Shown: piece by piece, positions 51,449 through 59,654 of the stretch | How the letters are laid out: each line of letters opens with the position of its first letter | Position numbering within the stretch: the stretch's first letter is position 1 | Origin: Thermogemmatispora carboxidivorans | GTDB taxonomy: Bacteria; Chloroflexota; Ktedonobacteria; Ktedonobacterales; Ktedonobacteraceae | DNA length: 64,000 bases | Reading direction: 5' to 3' | Assembly: GCF_000702505.1 (NCBI RefSeq) | Contig: NZ_JNIM01000001.1 | Location: forward strand, 2,418,001 to 2,482,000 | Notes under the pieces: generated by a model | Database searches by the model: none | What the model saw: the letters and a program-made list of their open reading frames with translations, nothing else | What the model was told of the DNA's origin: nothing | Translations under genes and position numbers: made by a program

Positions 51449-51477
51449 ATTCTAGATGACGGGTGATATGTTGCCTA
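51449..51477 (-). promoter_or_regulatory. Possible promoter for GT39b
   Basis: On the minus strand TAGGCA (complement of 51472-51477), 17 bp, TAGAAT (complement of 51449-51454); each matches consensus at four or five positions. Start near 51442. Confidence 0.35.
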
Positions 51478-51603
51478 GACGGTTGGACAAAAAATACTGG
51501 CCTTAGCGGGATTGCTCTCCTTGTCTCCCAGCTTGACCGTAGCGAGGCAAGGCGGGGGTGATTGACTGGGGGCGACCGCGAGATTTTGGCGGGCCAATTC
51601 AGC

Positions 51604-51609
51604 TATACT
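51604..51609 (+). promoter_or_regulatory. -10 element upstream of the GH3 gene
   Basis: TATACT without a recognisable -35 at 16-18 bp; the spacing suggests activator dependence. Start near 51616, 35 nt before ATG 51651. Confidence 0.35.
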
Positions 51610-51650
51610 GTCTCGTATCAAGGCTGATGACGGAGGAGAAGAAGCTGACC

Positions 51651-53930
51651 ATGAGCCGAGATGAACACGCTGGGCAGGTCCAACAACGGATCGATGCGCT
51701 GTTGGCCTCGATGACCCTTGAAGAAAAAGCCGGGCAACTCACGCAGTATTTCTACTTTCCAGGCTTCACGCTCCAGAGCGCCTTTGTAGAGGAGGAGATC
51801 CGCGCCGGGCGGGTCGGGAGCCTGCTGTTTGTGGCCGACCCGGCTCAGATCAATCGACTCCAGCGTCTTGCGGTTGAAGAGAGTCGCCTTGGTATCCCGC
51901 TGCTCTTCGGCTTCGATGTCATTCATGGCCTGCGCACCATCTTCCCCGTGCCGCTCGGGCTGGCGGCCTCCTGGGACCCGACGCTGGTTGAGCAGGTGCA
52001 GACGGTGGCGGCACGTGAGGCGCGGGCGGTTGGTATTCACTGGGCCTTTGCTCCAATGGTGGATATTGCTCGTGATCCGCGCTGGGGCCGCATCGTCGAG
52101 GGGGCCGGCGAAGATCCCTATCTGGGGGCGCGCCTGGCTGCTGCTCACGTACGTGGCTTTCAAGGTGAGGGAGCTGGAGCAGCCGAGCGTATTCTGGCGG
52201 GGCCGAAGCACTTCGTTGGCTATGGGGCGGCGCTTGGCGGGCGCGACTACGATGAAGTCAATCTCTCTGAGAGTGAGCTGCGAAACGTCTATCTGCCGCC
52301 GTTTGCGGCGGCAGTGGAGGCGGGAGCAGAAAACATCATGAGTTCCTATGTGGGGATCAATGGGGTGCCAGCGGCGGCAGATCGCCGGCTGCTCACTGAG
52401 GTGCTACGAAACGAACTGGGCTTCCGAGGCTTTGTGGTGAGCGACGCCAATGCGGTGATCGACCTGACCACCCACGGTTTGACGCGCGACGATCGCGACG
52501 CGGCTCTGCGGGCGCTGCAGGCTGGCCTGGATATGGAGATGTCCCTGGGGGTGCAGTTTGCGGGCGAGACTGGTCCGGCGGCACGCCCGGCGGCCTTTGC
52601 AACGCTGCCGGAGGTGGTGCGGGCTGGCCAGGTTGACGAGCGTCTGCTCGACGAGGCGGTGAGGCGGGTGCTGGCCCTCAAGTTCCGTCTGGGCCTCTTT
52701 GAGCAACCGTATGTCGACGAGGCGCGTGCCAGCCTGGTCCTGGGAGCGCCTGCTCACCGTGAACTGGCGCGTGTGGCTGCTGAGCGCTCGGCGGTACTAC
52801 TGCGCAATGAGGGGATCTTGCCCCTCGATCGCGCGGCGCTGCGCCGGCTGGCTGTCATTGGGCCGCTGGCGGTGGATAAGCGGGCGACCCTTGGTCCGTG
52901 GGTGTTTGTACCGGATCTGGAGCGTACGGTCACCCTGCTGGAGGGACTCCAGCAGATGGCAGGCCCCACTCTGCAGGTCGACTATGCGCCGGGGGTGCCG
53001 CTGCCAACCCGACCTATTCCCTCGCCGTTTGCGGCTCTCGACCAGCTCGCTGCCGACTCTTCCCTAGCGGGGGAGCCGCCATTTGATGAGCGGGCGGAGT
53101 TCGAGCGAGCTATTGCCCTGGCCCGTTCTGCCGATGTGGCCGTGCTCGTGCTGGGCGAGGCGGCGGACATGAGTGGTGAAGCGGCATCGCGCTCAACGCT
53201 CGATCTGCCGGGCCGTCAGTTGGAGCTGTTGGAAGCGGTGGCCGAGACTGGGACGCCGCTGGTTCTGGTGCTGCTCTGTGGCCGGCCTCTTGACCTGCGT
53301 CGGGTGGTTGAGCGGACGGCGGCCATCCTGGTAGCCTGGCACCCTGGCAGCGAAGGAGGCAATGCGGTGGCCAGGTTGCTCTTTGGTGAGGTAGCGCCTG
53401 GGGGAAAACTGCCCGTGAGCTGGCCGCGCAGCGTGGGGCAGGTGCCCTTGATCTATGCGCATTTGCGCTCGCACCAGCCGCAGACGAGTGGTCTGCGTTA
53501 CTGGGAAGAGGAGAGCACGCCCCTCTATCCTTTCGGCTTTGGCCTCAGCTATGGCGAGGTGGAGTACAGCGATCTCCAACTGAGCGCTCGCACAATCGGC
53601 CTCCACGATACGCTGGAAGCCAGCGTGGTGCTTCACAATCGCTCACAGCGTCCTCTCGAAGAGGTGGCGCAGCTTTATCTGCATCAGCGCTATGGGCGGG
53701 CAGCCCGTCCGGTGCGTGAGCTAAAGGCCTTCGAGCGTGTAAGCCTGGCCCCAGGAGAAAGACGCACGCTCCATTTCATCCTTGGACCAGAGGCGCGGCG
53801 CTACTGGAGCGCTGCAGCGGGGGCCTTTGTTCTCGATGAGTCCGTCTTTGACGTTTGGGTGGGCGGCTCGTCGCTGGCCTCCTTGCACGCCGAGTTCAGT
53901 GTGCAGGCTGACGGTCGGGCCGACTCCTGA
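51651..53930 (+). CDS. Glycoside hydrolase family 3 (beta-glucosidase/xylosidase)
   Basis: A 759-residue cytosolic enzyme (no signal peptide). The N-terminal TIM-barrel carries FGFDVIHGLRTIFPVPLGLAASWD, WAFAPMVDIARDPRWGRIVEGAGEDP, the KHFVGYGAALGGRDYDEVNLSESELR substrate segment and the nucleophile D265 in FVVSDANAVIDL. A five-stranded sandwich follows (from about residue 380; ERSAVLLRNEGILPL) and the end has a fibronectin III-like domain (QRPLEEVAQLYLHQ ... FERVSLAPGERRTLHF). Layout matches bacterial BglX-like enzymes. Specificity (gluco- or xylo-) cannot be read directly; a GH43 beta-xylosidase/arabinofuranosidase follows 142 bp downstream. ATG 51651 is used, with GGAGGAG 12 nt upstream; an in-frame ATG at 51627 is possible. 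Confidence 0.9.
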   Translation: MSRDEHAGQVQQRIDALLASMTLEEKAGQLTQYFYFPGFTLQSAFVEEEIRAGRVGSLLFVADPAQINRLQRLAVEESRLGIPLLFGFDVIHGLRTIFPVPLGLAASWDPTLVEQVQTVAAREARAVGIHWAFAPMVDIARDPRWGRIVEGAGEDPYLGARLAAAHVRGFQGEGAGAAERILAGPKHFVGYGAALGGRDYDEVNLSESELRNVYLPPFAAAVEAGAENIMSSYVGINGVPAAADRRLLTEVLRNELGFRGFVVSDANAVIDLTTHGLTRDDRDAALRALQAGLDMEMSLGVQFAGETGPAARPAAFATLPEVVRAGQVDERLLDEAVRRVLALKFRLGLFEQPYVDEARASLVLGAPAHRELARVAAERSAVLLRNEGILPLDRAALRRLAVIGPLAVDKRATLGPWVFVPDLERTVTLLEGLQQMAGPTLQVDYAPGVPLPTRPIPSPFAALDQLAADSSLAGEPPFDERAEFERAIALARSADVAVLVLGEAADMSGEAASRSTLDLPGRQLELLEAVAETGTPLVLVLLCGRPLDLRRVVERTAAILVAWHPGSEGGNAVARLLFGEVAPGGKLPVSWPRSVGQVPLIYAHLRSHQPQTSGLRYWEEESTPLYPFGFGLSYGEVEYSDLQLSARTIGLHDTLEASVVLHNRSQRPLEEVAQLYLHQRYGRAARPVRELKAFERVSLAPGERRTLHFILGPEARRYWSAAAGAFVLDESVFDVWVGGSSLASLHAEFSVQADGRADS

Positions 53931-54072
53931 TCCTGTTCAGAGAGAAAGCCAGCGATGGTATAGCCCGTGGGCGCTGATCCCCAGTCCTGGGATAGCCTCG
54001 GGACAGCTTCCCCAGAGGGGGTCAGCGCTCAGGCCAGCGTTTGCTGATAGCTTACGGAAGGCGAGGGAGACG

Positions 54073-55644
54073 ATGCAGGTACAGAATCCGATTATTTCCG
54101 GTTTCCATCCCGACCCCAGCGTCTGCCGCGTCGGTGACGACTACTACCTGGTGACCAGCTCCTTCGAATATGTCCCTGGCGTGCCGGTTTTTCACAGCCG
54201 CGACCTGGCCCACTGGCAGTGCATTGGCTACTGTCTCACCCGTCCTGAGCAGCTTCCCCTGCCGCGGAGCGAGCCGTCGCTCGGGATCTTTGCCCCTACC
54301 ATCCGCTTCCACCAGGGCATCTTCTACCTGGTCACCACGAACATGGACCTGTATGAAGAGAGAGGAGGGCGTTGCAGCTTCTACGTCACTGCCCGCGACC
54401 CGCGCGGTCCCTGGTCCGATCCGGTCTGGCTTGAGCAAGGGGGAATCGATCCGTCGCTCTTCTTTGACGACGATGGCCGTGTCTATCTGACAAGCACCGC
54501 CGAGGGTGAGGAGCAGGCTATCCAGCAGAGTGAGATCGATCCGGCTACAGGCAAGCTCTTGAGGGGGCCGCGTCTCCTCTGGCGAGGCACTGGTGGCGCC
54601 TATCCTGAAGGGCCGCATCTCTATAAGATCGCTGGTCGCTATTACCTGATGATCGCCGAAGGAGGCACCTCCTACGGCCACATGGAGACACTGGCCCGTG
54701 GCCCAACCCCGTGGGGACCGTGGGAGGCCTGTCCCCACAACCCCATTGTGAGTCATCGCAGCCTGCTCAGCCCGATTCAGGCCACTGGCCATGCCGACCT
54801 GGTGCAGGCCCAAGATGGCAGTTGGTGGCTCGTCTGTCTGGGAGTGAGGCCGCAGCCCTTCACCGGACTCCATCATCTAGGGCGAGAAACCTTCCTCGCC
54901 CCAGTGGTCTGGGACAGCGACGGCTGGCCCCACGTCGGTGAGAAGGGACAGATCAGGCTCACCCTTGACGGGCCACAGCTTCCCTCTGTGCCCTGGCCTG
55001 CTCCCACCACGCGCGATGACTTTGATCAGCCCACCCTTGGCCTCGACTGGAACTTCCTGCGCTGGCCCCCGCCCGGCAGCTGGTCGCTGACCGCTCGTCC
55101 AGGCTTCTTGCGTCTGCTCGGGAACGCTGCCACGCTGGATCAAGGCTTTGGGGTGGCCTTCGTAGGGAGGCGGCAGGAGCACGGGCAGTGCACCGTGTCC
55201 ACCCGACTCGAATTTGCATCCCAGCAGGAGGGACATGAAGCCGGCCTGGCTGTCTGGATGAACTGCAAGCACCACTATGAAATCGCCGTCGTCCGCCAGA
55301 ACGGGGGGCGCTGGGTCATCGTGCGTCAGCGCCTTGGGGGCCTGGCGGTCATCGTCGCTCGCGAACAGGTGGAGGCCGGACCGGTCACGCTGAGCGTCAG
55401 AGCCATTCAGCCGACGCAGCCGGCGTTTAGCGCCTCCTCTCATTATCTCTTCTCGTATTCCCAGGGCGAAGGAGGGGCGCGCGAGCTGGTCCGGGGCGAA
55501 GCCCGCTATCTGGCGTCAGAGATCGCCGGCGGCTTCACCGGCGTCTACTTCGCCCTCTATGCGACGACCAACGGGGGGACTGGTACCACAGTCGCCGACT
55601 TCGACTGGTTCGAGTACCTGCCCTCTCCAGACTTTGCCTCCTGA
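54073..55644 (+). CDS. Glycoside hydrolase family 43 (beta-xylosidase/alpha-L-arabinofuranosidase-like)
   Basis: A 523-residue cytosolic enzyme. The five-bladed propeller has the catalytic triad of the family: D14 in GFHPDPSVCRV (general base), D126 in GGIDPSLFFDDDGR (pKa modulator) and E179 in GAYPEGPHLYK (general acid). From about 315 a concanavalin-like C-terminal domain starts (TRDDFDQPTLGLDWNFLRWPP) as in GH43 xylosidases. It probably removes xylose or arabinose from oligosaccharides imported into the cell. The open frame extends upstream to 53782 inside the GH3 gene, but ATG 54073 begins the conserved domain. It follows the GH3 gene with 142 bp between, likely one operon. Neither enzyme has a signal peptide. 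Confidence 0.9.
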   Translation: MQVQNPIISGFHPDPSVCRVGDDYYLVTSSFEYVPGVPVFHSRDLAHWQCIGYCLTRPEQLPLPRSEPSLGIFAPTIRFHQGIFYLVTTNMDLYEERGGRCSFYVTARDPRGPWSDPVWLEQGGIDPSLFFDDDGRVYLTSTAEGEEQAIQQSEIDPATGKLLRGPRLLWRGTGGAYPEGPHLYKIAGRYYLMIAEGGTSYGHMETLARGPTPWGPWEACPHNPIVSHRSLLSPIQATGHADLVQAQDGSWWLVCLGVRPQPFTGLHHLGRETFLAPVVWDSDGWPHVGEKGQIRLTLDGPQLPSVPWPAPTTRDDFDQPTLGLDWNFLRWPPPGSWSLTARPGFLRLLGNAATLDQGFGVAFVGRRQEHGQCTVSTRLEFASQQEGHEAGLAVWMNCKHHYEIAVVRQNGGRWVIVRQRLGGLAVIVAREQVEAGPVTLSVRAIQPTQPAFSASSHYLFSYSQGEGGARELVRGEARYLASEIAGGFTGVYFALYATTNGGTGTTVADFDWFEYLPSPDFAS

Positions 55645-55676
55645 ATAAAATCAGCGACCGGGTCGTGGCCAGTCGC

Positions 55677-55722
55677 GGGACCAGAGGAGCAGAGGCTTGA
55701 GCTTCCACTCCTTGCTGGTCCC
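55677..55722. terminator. Bulged hairpin between GH43 and MCP-like genes
   Basis: GGGACCAG plus AGGAG (55677-55689) pairs with CTCCT and CTGGTCCC (55708-55712 and 55715-55722) with a 2-nt bulge. Convergent position. Confidence 0.5.
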
Positions 55723-55763
55723 ACCTCGACCGTCGTTCTCTCCAGGCAAAGGCTCCGCCCTGC

Positions 55764-57707
55764 TCAGGCGGTGCTGCCCTCGCGCAGGCGGAAGACCTCA
55801 ACCGAGCGGCGCAAGTACTCGACCCGCTGCGCCAGCGCCTCCACATGCTGTGAGGCCTGGCGCGTGTTCGCATTCATCTGGCGCGTTGCCTGAGAGAGGC
55901 GCTGCATAATCTGCACAATCGACGTAAACGCTTGCAGCTGCCGGGCTGCCATATCCGTAATACGCTCAATCTCGCGTGCCTGCAACTCGACAGCAGCTGA
56001 AATCGTCTCCAGCGCGGAGTCAGCCTCCTGAGCACGCTCTGCCCCGGAGGCGCTTTCTTGCTCTGTTGTGCGCATCGAACTGGTCACGGCGCTGATATCC
56101 TGTCGCACGCCCTCGACGATCTGGACGATCGAGCGAGCCTGACTATTGGCACGCTCGGCCAGGCGTTGGATATCTGCCGCGACGGCCCCGAACCCGCGCA
56201 CCGACTCCCCTTCGTAGGCGACCAGAGTCGCTGCATCCCGGGCCAGGCGGTTCGTCTGCTCAACAATGGCCGAGATCACCTCGACGGTACTGTTAATGGC
56301 ACGCGAATGCTCATCGAGCTTCTCGACCTTGGTGGCAGTGGCCTGCACATTCTCATAGATACGTTTCAGCCCCTCAAGCACTTGCTGAACAGCCTGTCGA
56401 CCCTGGCGCACATGCTGGAGCGACTCGTGAGTACTTGTCTGGAGCATATGGGCACGATCGGCGATATGGTGGCTCGATGAGGCCATATGCTCGATCTCGC
56501 GGGTCGCGCGGGCAATCTGTTGCAGTTGCTGATCACCCGTTTCCACCAGGCGGGCCAGGGCATCGACCACAACGGTCGTCGAGATGGCCACCTCGCGTGC
56601 TGCCCCTTTGACGCGCATGACCAGGCTGCTCAGCTCGGCCAGCATGTAGTTAAAAGCATTGGCAATAATCTGCAGCGTCCCGCCGGTCATGCGAGCGCGT
56701 CCGCTCAAGTTACCCTGGCTGACCCCGCTGACATCGCCCACCAGGGCCTCAATCTGCTTCTGCAAGGCATTACGCTGAGCTTGAATCTCCTGAATCAGGC
56801 GCACCATATGGTCGAGCATACTATTGAGCGAGCGCGCCACCAGAGCGATCTCATCACGGCCCGAAACCGAGGCCCGAACACTGGTATCGCCACGGGCAAT
56901 ACGGCGCGTCAGGCGAGCCAACTGACCCAGGGGGCGCGCAATCGTCCAATAGACAAAGGTCCCGACCAGCAAAACAACCGTGATAATCAGGATGGCGGCC
57001 AGCGCGATCTCAATCGCCGTCTGCGTGGCCTGGGGTCCAGTGACCTCGACCACCTTATCGCCTACGGTCTCCGTGAGGTCGACAAGATGCTTCCAATCAT
57101 TTTCCAGGGGGGTATAGGCACTATTGGCCTGTTGTAGCAGCTGGGTTGTCTTGCCTGTCGTGCTCGAGGACTGCAGCGCAGCCAGCTCGCGATCTTGGGC
57201 CTGCAGGTAGTGCTCCCACTCACCTGACAGGATACGCTGCAGCGTCTGCTGTTGGTCGCTGGCCAGACCGCGGGTACTGCTCTCGCTCTCGAGCAAGGTA
57301 CGGATAGGGGTCATCTGCGGTGAAGTGGCCAGCAAGTAACTGCGCTGGTAGCTTGTCAGGCCCTGGGCAAAGCTCGACTCCAGGGTCTTGATCTCAGCAG
57401 TCAGGCGCTGGCGCAGGGCGGCCAGATCCGTGTTGGGGGCCCCGGCGATCGTCGTTGATACGAAGGTCTGGGCCTGCAACGCGATCAGGTCGGCGTGCAT
57501 ATGTTGTAAGTTTGCCAGCTGCGTGGTGACTACGTGGACGGCGTCAGTACTGACCTGAACCGCCTCGCTGCGGCCATTGAGCGTATCGATATAGGCGCGT
57601 CCGAGCAGCCAGAGGATGAGGCCCGGGATCACCGCCACCAACATGGCTGCCAGGAAGAGGCGCCGCACAATGGGCGCCTGCGAGATCCATCTCATCGAAA
57701 CCATCAT
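55764..57707 (-). CDS. MCP-like transmembrane receptor with degenerate CheA/CheW tip (receptor 1)
   Basis: A 647-residue receptor. Two helices (about 12-37 and 233-256) bracket an extracellular helical sensor of about 195 residues. A HAMP domain (RPLGQLARLTRRIARGDTSVRA) and a second HAMP-like element (about 320-375) lead to an MCP-type coiled coil. At the hairpin tip the chain reads QTNRLARDAATLVAYEGESVRGFGAVA; against Tsr, I377 is R, L380 is R, N381 is D, E385 is L and R388 is Y, so the contacts for CheA/CheW and trimerisation are mostly lost. No che gene is in the window. Its gene follows the binding-protein gene by 116 bp. ATG 57707 has AGAAGGGA upstream. Function unknown; probably signals to something other than CheA. 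Confidence 0.82.
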   Translation of the reverse strand: MMVSMRWISQAPIVRRLFLAAMLVAVIPGLILWLLGRAYIDTLNGRSEAVQVSTDAVHVVTTQLANLQHMHADLIALQAQTFVSTTIAGAPNTDLAALRQRLTAEIKTLESSFAQGLTSYQRSYLLATSPQMTPIRTLLESESSTRGLASDQQQTLQRILSGEWEHYLQAQDRELAALQSSSTTGKTTQLLQQANSAYTPLENDWKHLVDLTETVGDKVVEVTGPQATQTAIEIALAAILIITVVLLVGTFVYWTIARPLGQLARLTRRIARGDTSVRASVSGRDEIALVARSLNSMLDHMVRLIQEIQAQRNALQKQIEALVGDVSGVSQGNLSGRARMTGGTLQIIANAFNYMLAELSSLVMRVKGAAREVAISTTVVVDALARLVETGDQQLQQIARATREIEHMASSSHHIADRAHMLQTSTHESLQHVRQGRQAVQQVLEGLKRIYENVQATATKVEKLDEHSRAINSTVEVISAIVEQTNRLARDAATLVAYEGESVRGFGAVAADIQRLAERANSQARSIVQIVEGVRQDISAVTSSMRTTEQESASGAERAQEADSALETISAAVELQAREIERITDMAARQLQAFTSIVQIMQRLSQATRQMNANTRQASQHVEALAQRVEYLRRSVEVFRLREGSTA

Positions 57708-57823
57708 GCTCACATTCCCTTCTTGCTTTGCGGCATTGCTTCGTCCTCAACACAGGGACCTGGGTCGGGATGAGACACGTGGGCCGCTTGGACCACGTGG
57801 ATCACTCGGACCGCTCAGAGCAG

Positions 57824-59629
57824 TCAGACATGGTGCAAAGCGAGAGCCACTTGCTCATTATCGGGATAGCTATAGGGGGAAGGCACGGCGTAGGGGTTGT
57901 GCTCATCGGGCCATCCCACAAAGCGGGCCGTTGTATACTCGTACCAGTTGACGCTGTAGAGCAAGGGAATCGAGGGTAACTGCTCCACCATAATGCGCTG
58001 CAATCCATTGAGAGCCTGCTGCTGGACAGCGGGGTCGGTCGAGTGAGCATACTGAGCCAGCAGCTGATCGGTCGTGGGATCGCTCCAGCGCTCCCAGTTT
58101 GAGGGAGCAGATTTCCCGATCGGCGCCGTGTTAGTGCTATCGAGCAAAGCATCGTACAGATAGTAAGGAGAAGGGCCGCTATTGGTCCAGGAGATCGCAC
58201 TCTCGAAGGAACCTAGCTGCAGATCCGAGATATAGGTATTGAGCGAGAGGGGCTTGACAGTGACCGAGATGCCGATCGCGGCCAGATCCTGGGCCATCAA
58301 CTTGCAGTCCTTCTCCCAGTCGGTCCAACCGGAGACGACTTCCATACTGAAAGCCAGCTGCCGGCCCTCACGATCCACAAAGATGCCATCGCTTCCCCGC
58401 ACAAAGCCGGCCCCTTCCAGTAAGCGGATGGCCCGGGCCCGATCGACCTGGAACGAGAGCGAGCGATACTGCGGAGCCAGGAAGGAGCGGTAGGCAGGCA
58501 GGACGATGCCCGTTGGATGAGGCGGTGGCTCATAGCCATTCTCCCCCTCTTTTGAGAGACGCTCGCGGTTGATCGCCAGACTGATGGCCTGGCGCACAGG
58601 GAGGAGATTAAAGGGATAGCGAGCCGTATTGAGATAGAGCATGACGATGGCGATAGGTGGCAGCCAGTAGCGATTGTGGGCTGGATCGCGCCCCACAAAG
58701 CTCTGAAGATTCGAGCTAAAGAGGCCAGTCCAGTCGATGGAGCCCTGGGCCAGAAGCAGATCGGCACTGGCGTTAGAGACGTAAGCCGGATAACGCAGCT
58801 GGCTGATATAGGGCTTGCCAGGCTGCCAGTAGTGCGGATTACGCTCCAGGATGTAGAGCGTCGGATCAAACGACTTCAGCACAAAAGGGCCAGTGCCAAT
58901 TGGATTGGGATTAGCCTCATGGACGGGATCTTTGAAGTGCTCCCAGATATGGCGCGGCACGATGTAGGTCTGGCCGCCGATGTACCACTCCTCTGGAAAC
59001 GATGGTTGCTTGAAGGTCACGACCACGCGAGAAGGATCGGGGGCTGCCACTTCCTTAACAGTCGTCCAGATGCTATGGAGATCGAGGGCAGGAAAGCGAT
59101 GGAGCAGATTCAGTGTAAAGACCACATCGTCGCTCGTAAAAGGCTGACCGTCGCTCCACTCGACTCCGCGACGCAGCTGGAAGGTCAGCGTCTTGAGGTC
59201 ACTGGACCAGGAGAAGCCAGTCGCTAACCAGGGCTTCACCTGCCCGGTCTCCTGATTAAAGAAGAGCAAGGTCTCGTAGATCATCCCTTTGGTACCGCTG
59301 AGCGTCGAATTATCGGCGGCGAAGGGATTGAAGAAGCGTTGGAAGCGTCCATAGGGGCCGGGCACAATGGTCAAAGCCCCTCCGTACTTGATCTGCGACC
59401 CTGGCTGGGCGCTACTGCCGGGCATACTGCCAGGCACACAAGCTGTCATCACCAGCAGCAGCGCCACAGCCAGCGTCAAGAGCCAGAGGGCCAGTGAGAG
59501 CTGACGCCTGTCACGGTGTTGCCTCTCCCAGAGCGGGCAGGGGCCAGGCGAGGAGCTGCCCCTGGGAGAGAGTGTAAGACGATGCGACTGGCAGGTAGGG
59601 CGAGCATGAGCAGGGACAGCGATGGGCAT
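57824..59629 (-). CDS. Orphan family-5 peptide-type substrate-binding lipoprotein
   Basis: A 601-residue extracytoplasmic solute-binding protein of the OppA/DppA type. A 43-residue N-region, unusually long, precedes the hydrophobic core LALWLLTLAVALLLVM and lipobox MTAC. Family motifs are visible: YGGALTIVPGPYG, IYETLLFFNQETGQVKPWLATGFSWS, FQLRRGVEWSDGQPFTSDDVVFTLN and GTGPFVLKSFDP. Normally such proteins deliver peptides to a membrane permease, but no permease or ATPase gene lies nearby. The start at 59629 is firm: AAGGAGG lies seven nt before the ATG. It is 25 bp after receptor 2 and 116 bp before receptor 1, all reading leftwards, so it could present ligand to the receptors. That link is inference. 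Confidence 0.85.
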   Translation of the reverse strand: MPIAVPAHARPTCQSHRLTLSPRGSSSPGPCPLWERQHRDRRQLSLALWLLTLAVALLLVMTACVPGSMPGSSAQPGSQIKYGGALTIVPGPYGRFQRFFNPFAADNSTLSGTKGMIYETLLFFNQETGQVKPWLATGFSWSSDLKTLTFQLRRGVEWSDGQPFTSDDVVFTLNLLHRFPALDLHSIWTTVKEVAAPDPSRVVVTFKQPSFPEEWYIGGQTYIVPRHIWEHFKDPVHEANPNPIGTGPFVLKSFDPTLYILERNPHYWQPGKPYISQLRYPAYVSNASADLLLAQGSIDWTGLFSSNLQSFVGRDPAHNRYWLPPIAIVMLYLNTARYPFNLLPVRQAISLAINRERLSKEGENGYEPPPHPTGIVLPAYRSFLAPQYRSLSFQVDRARAIRLLEGAGFVRGSDGIFVDREGRQLAFSMEVVSGWTDWEKDCKLMAQDLAAIGISVTVKPLSLNTYISDLQLGSFESAISWTNSGPSPYYLYDALLDSTNTAPIGKSAPSNWERWSDPTTDQLLAQYAHSTDPAVQQQALNGLQRIMVEQLPSIPLLYSVNWYEYTTARFVGWPDEHNPYAVPSPYSYPDNEQVALALHHV

Positions 59630-59654
59630 GGTGCATCCTCCTTGACATCAGATC

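Noticed and set aside
53782..54072. N-terminal extension of the GH43 enzyme into the GH3 gene
   Set aside because: Out-of-frame reading of GH3 sequence; the conserved domain starts at ATG 54073.
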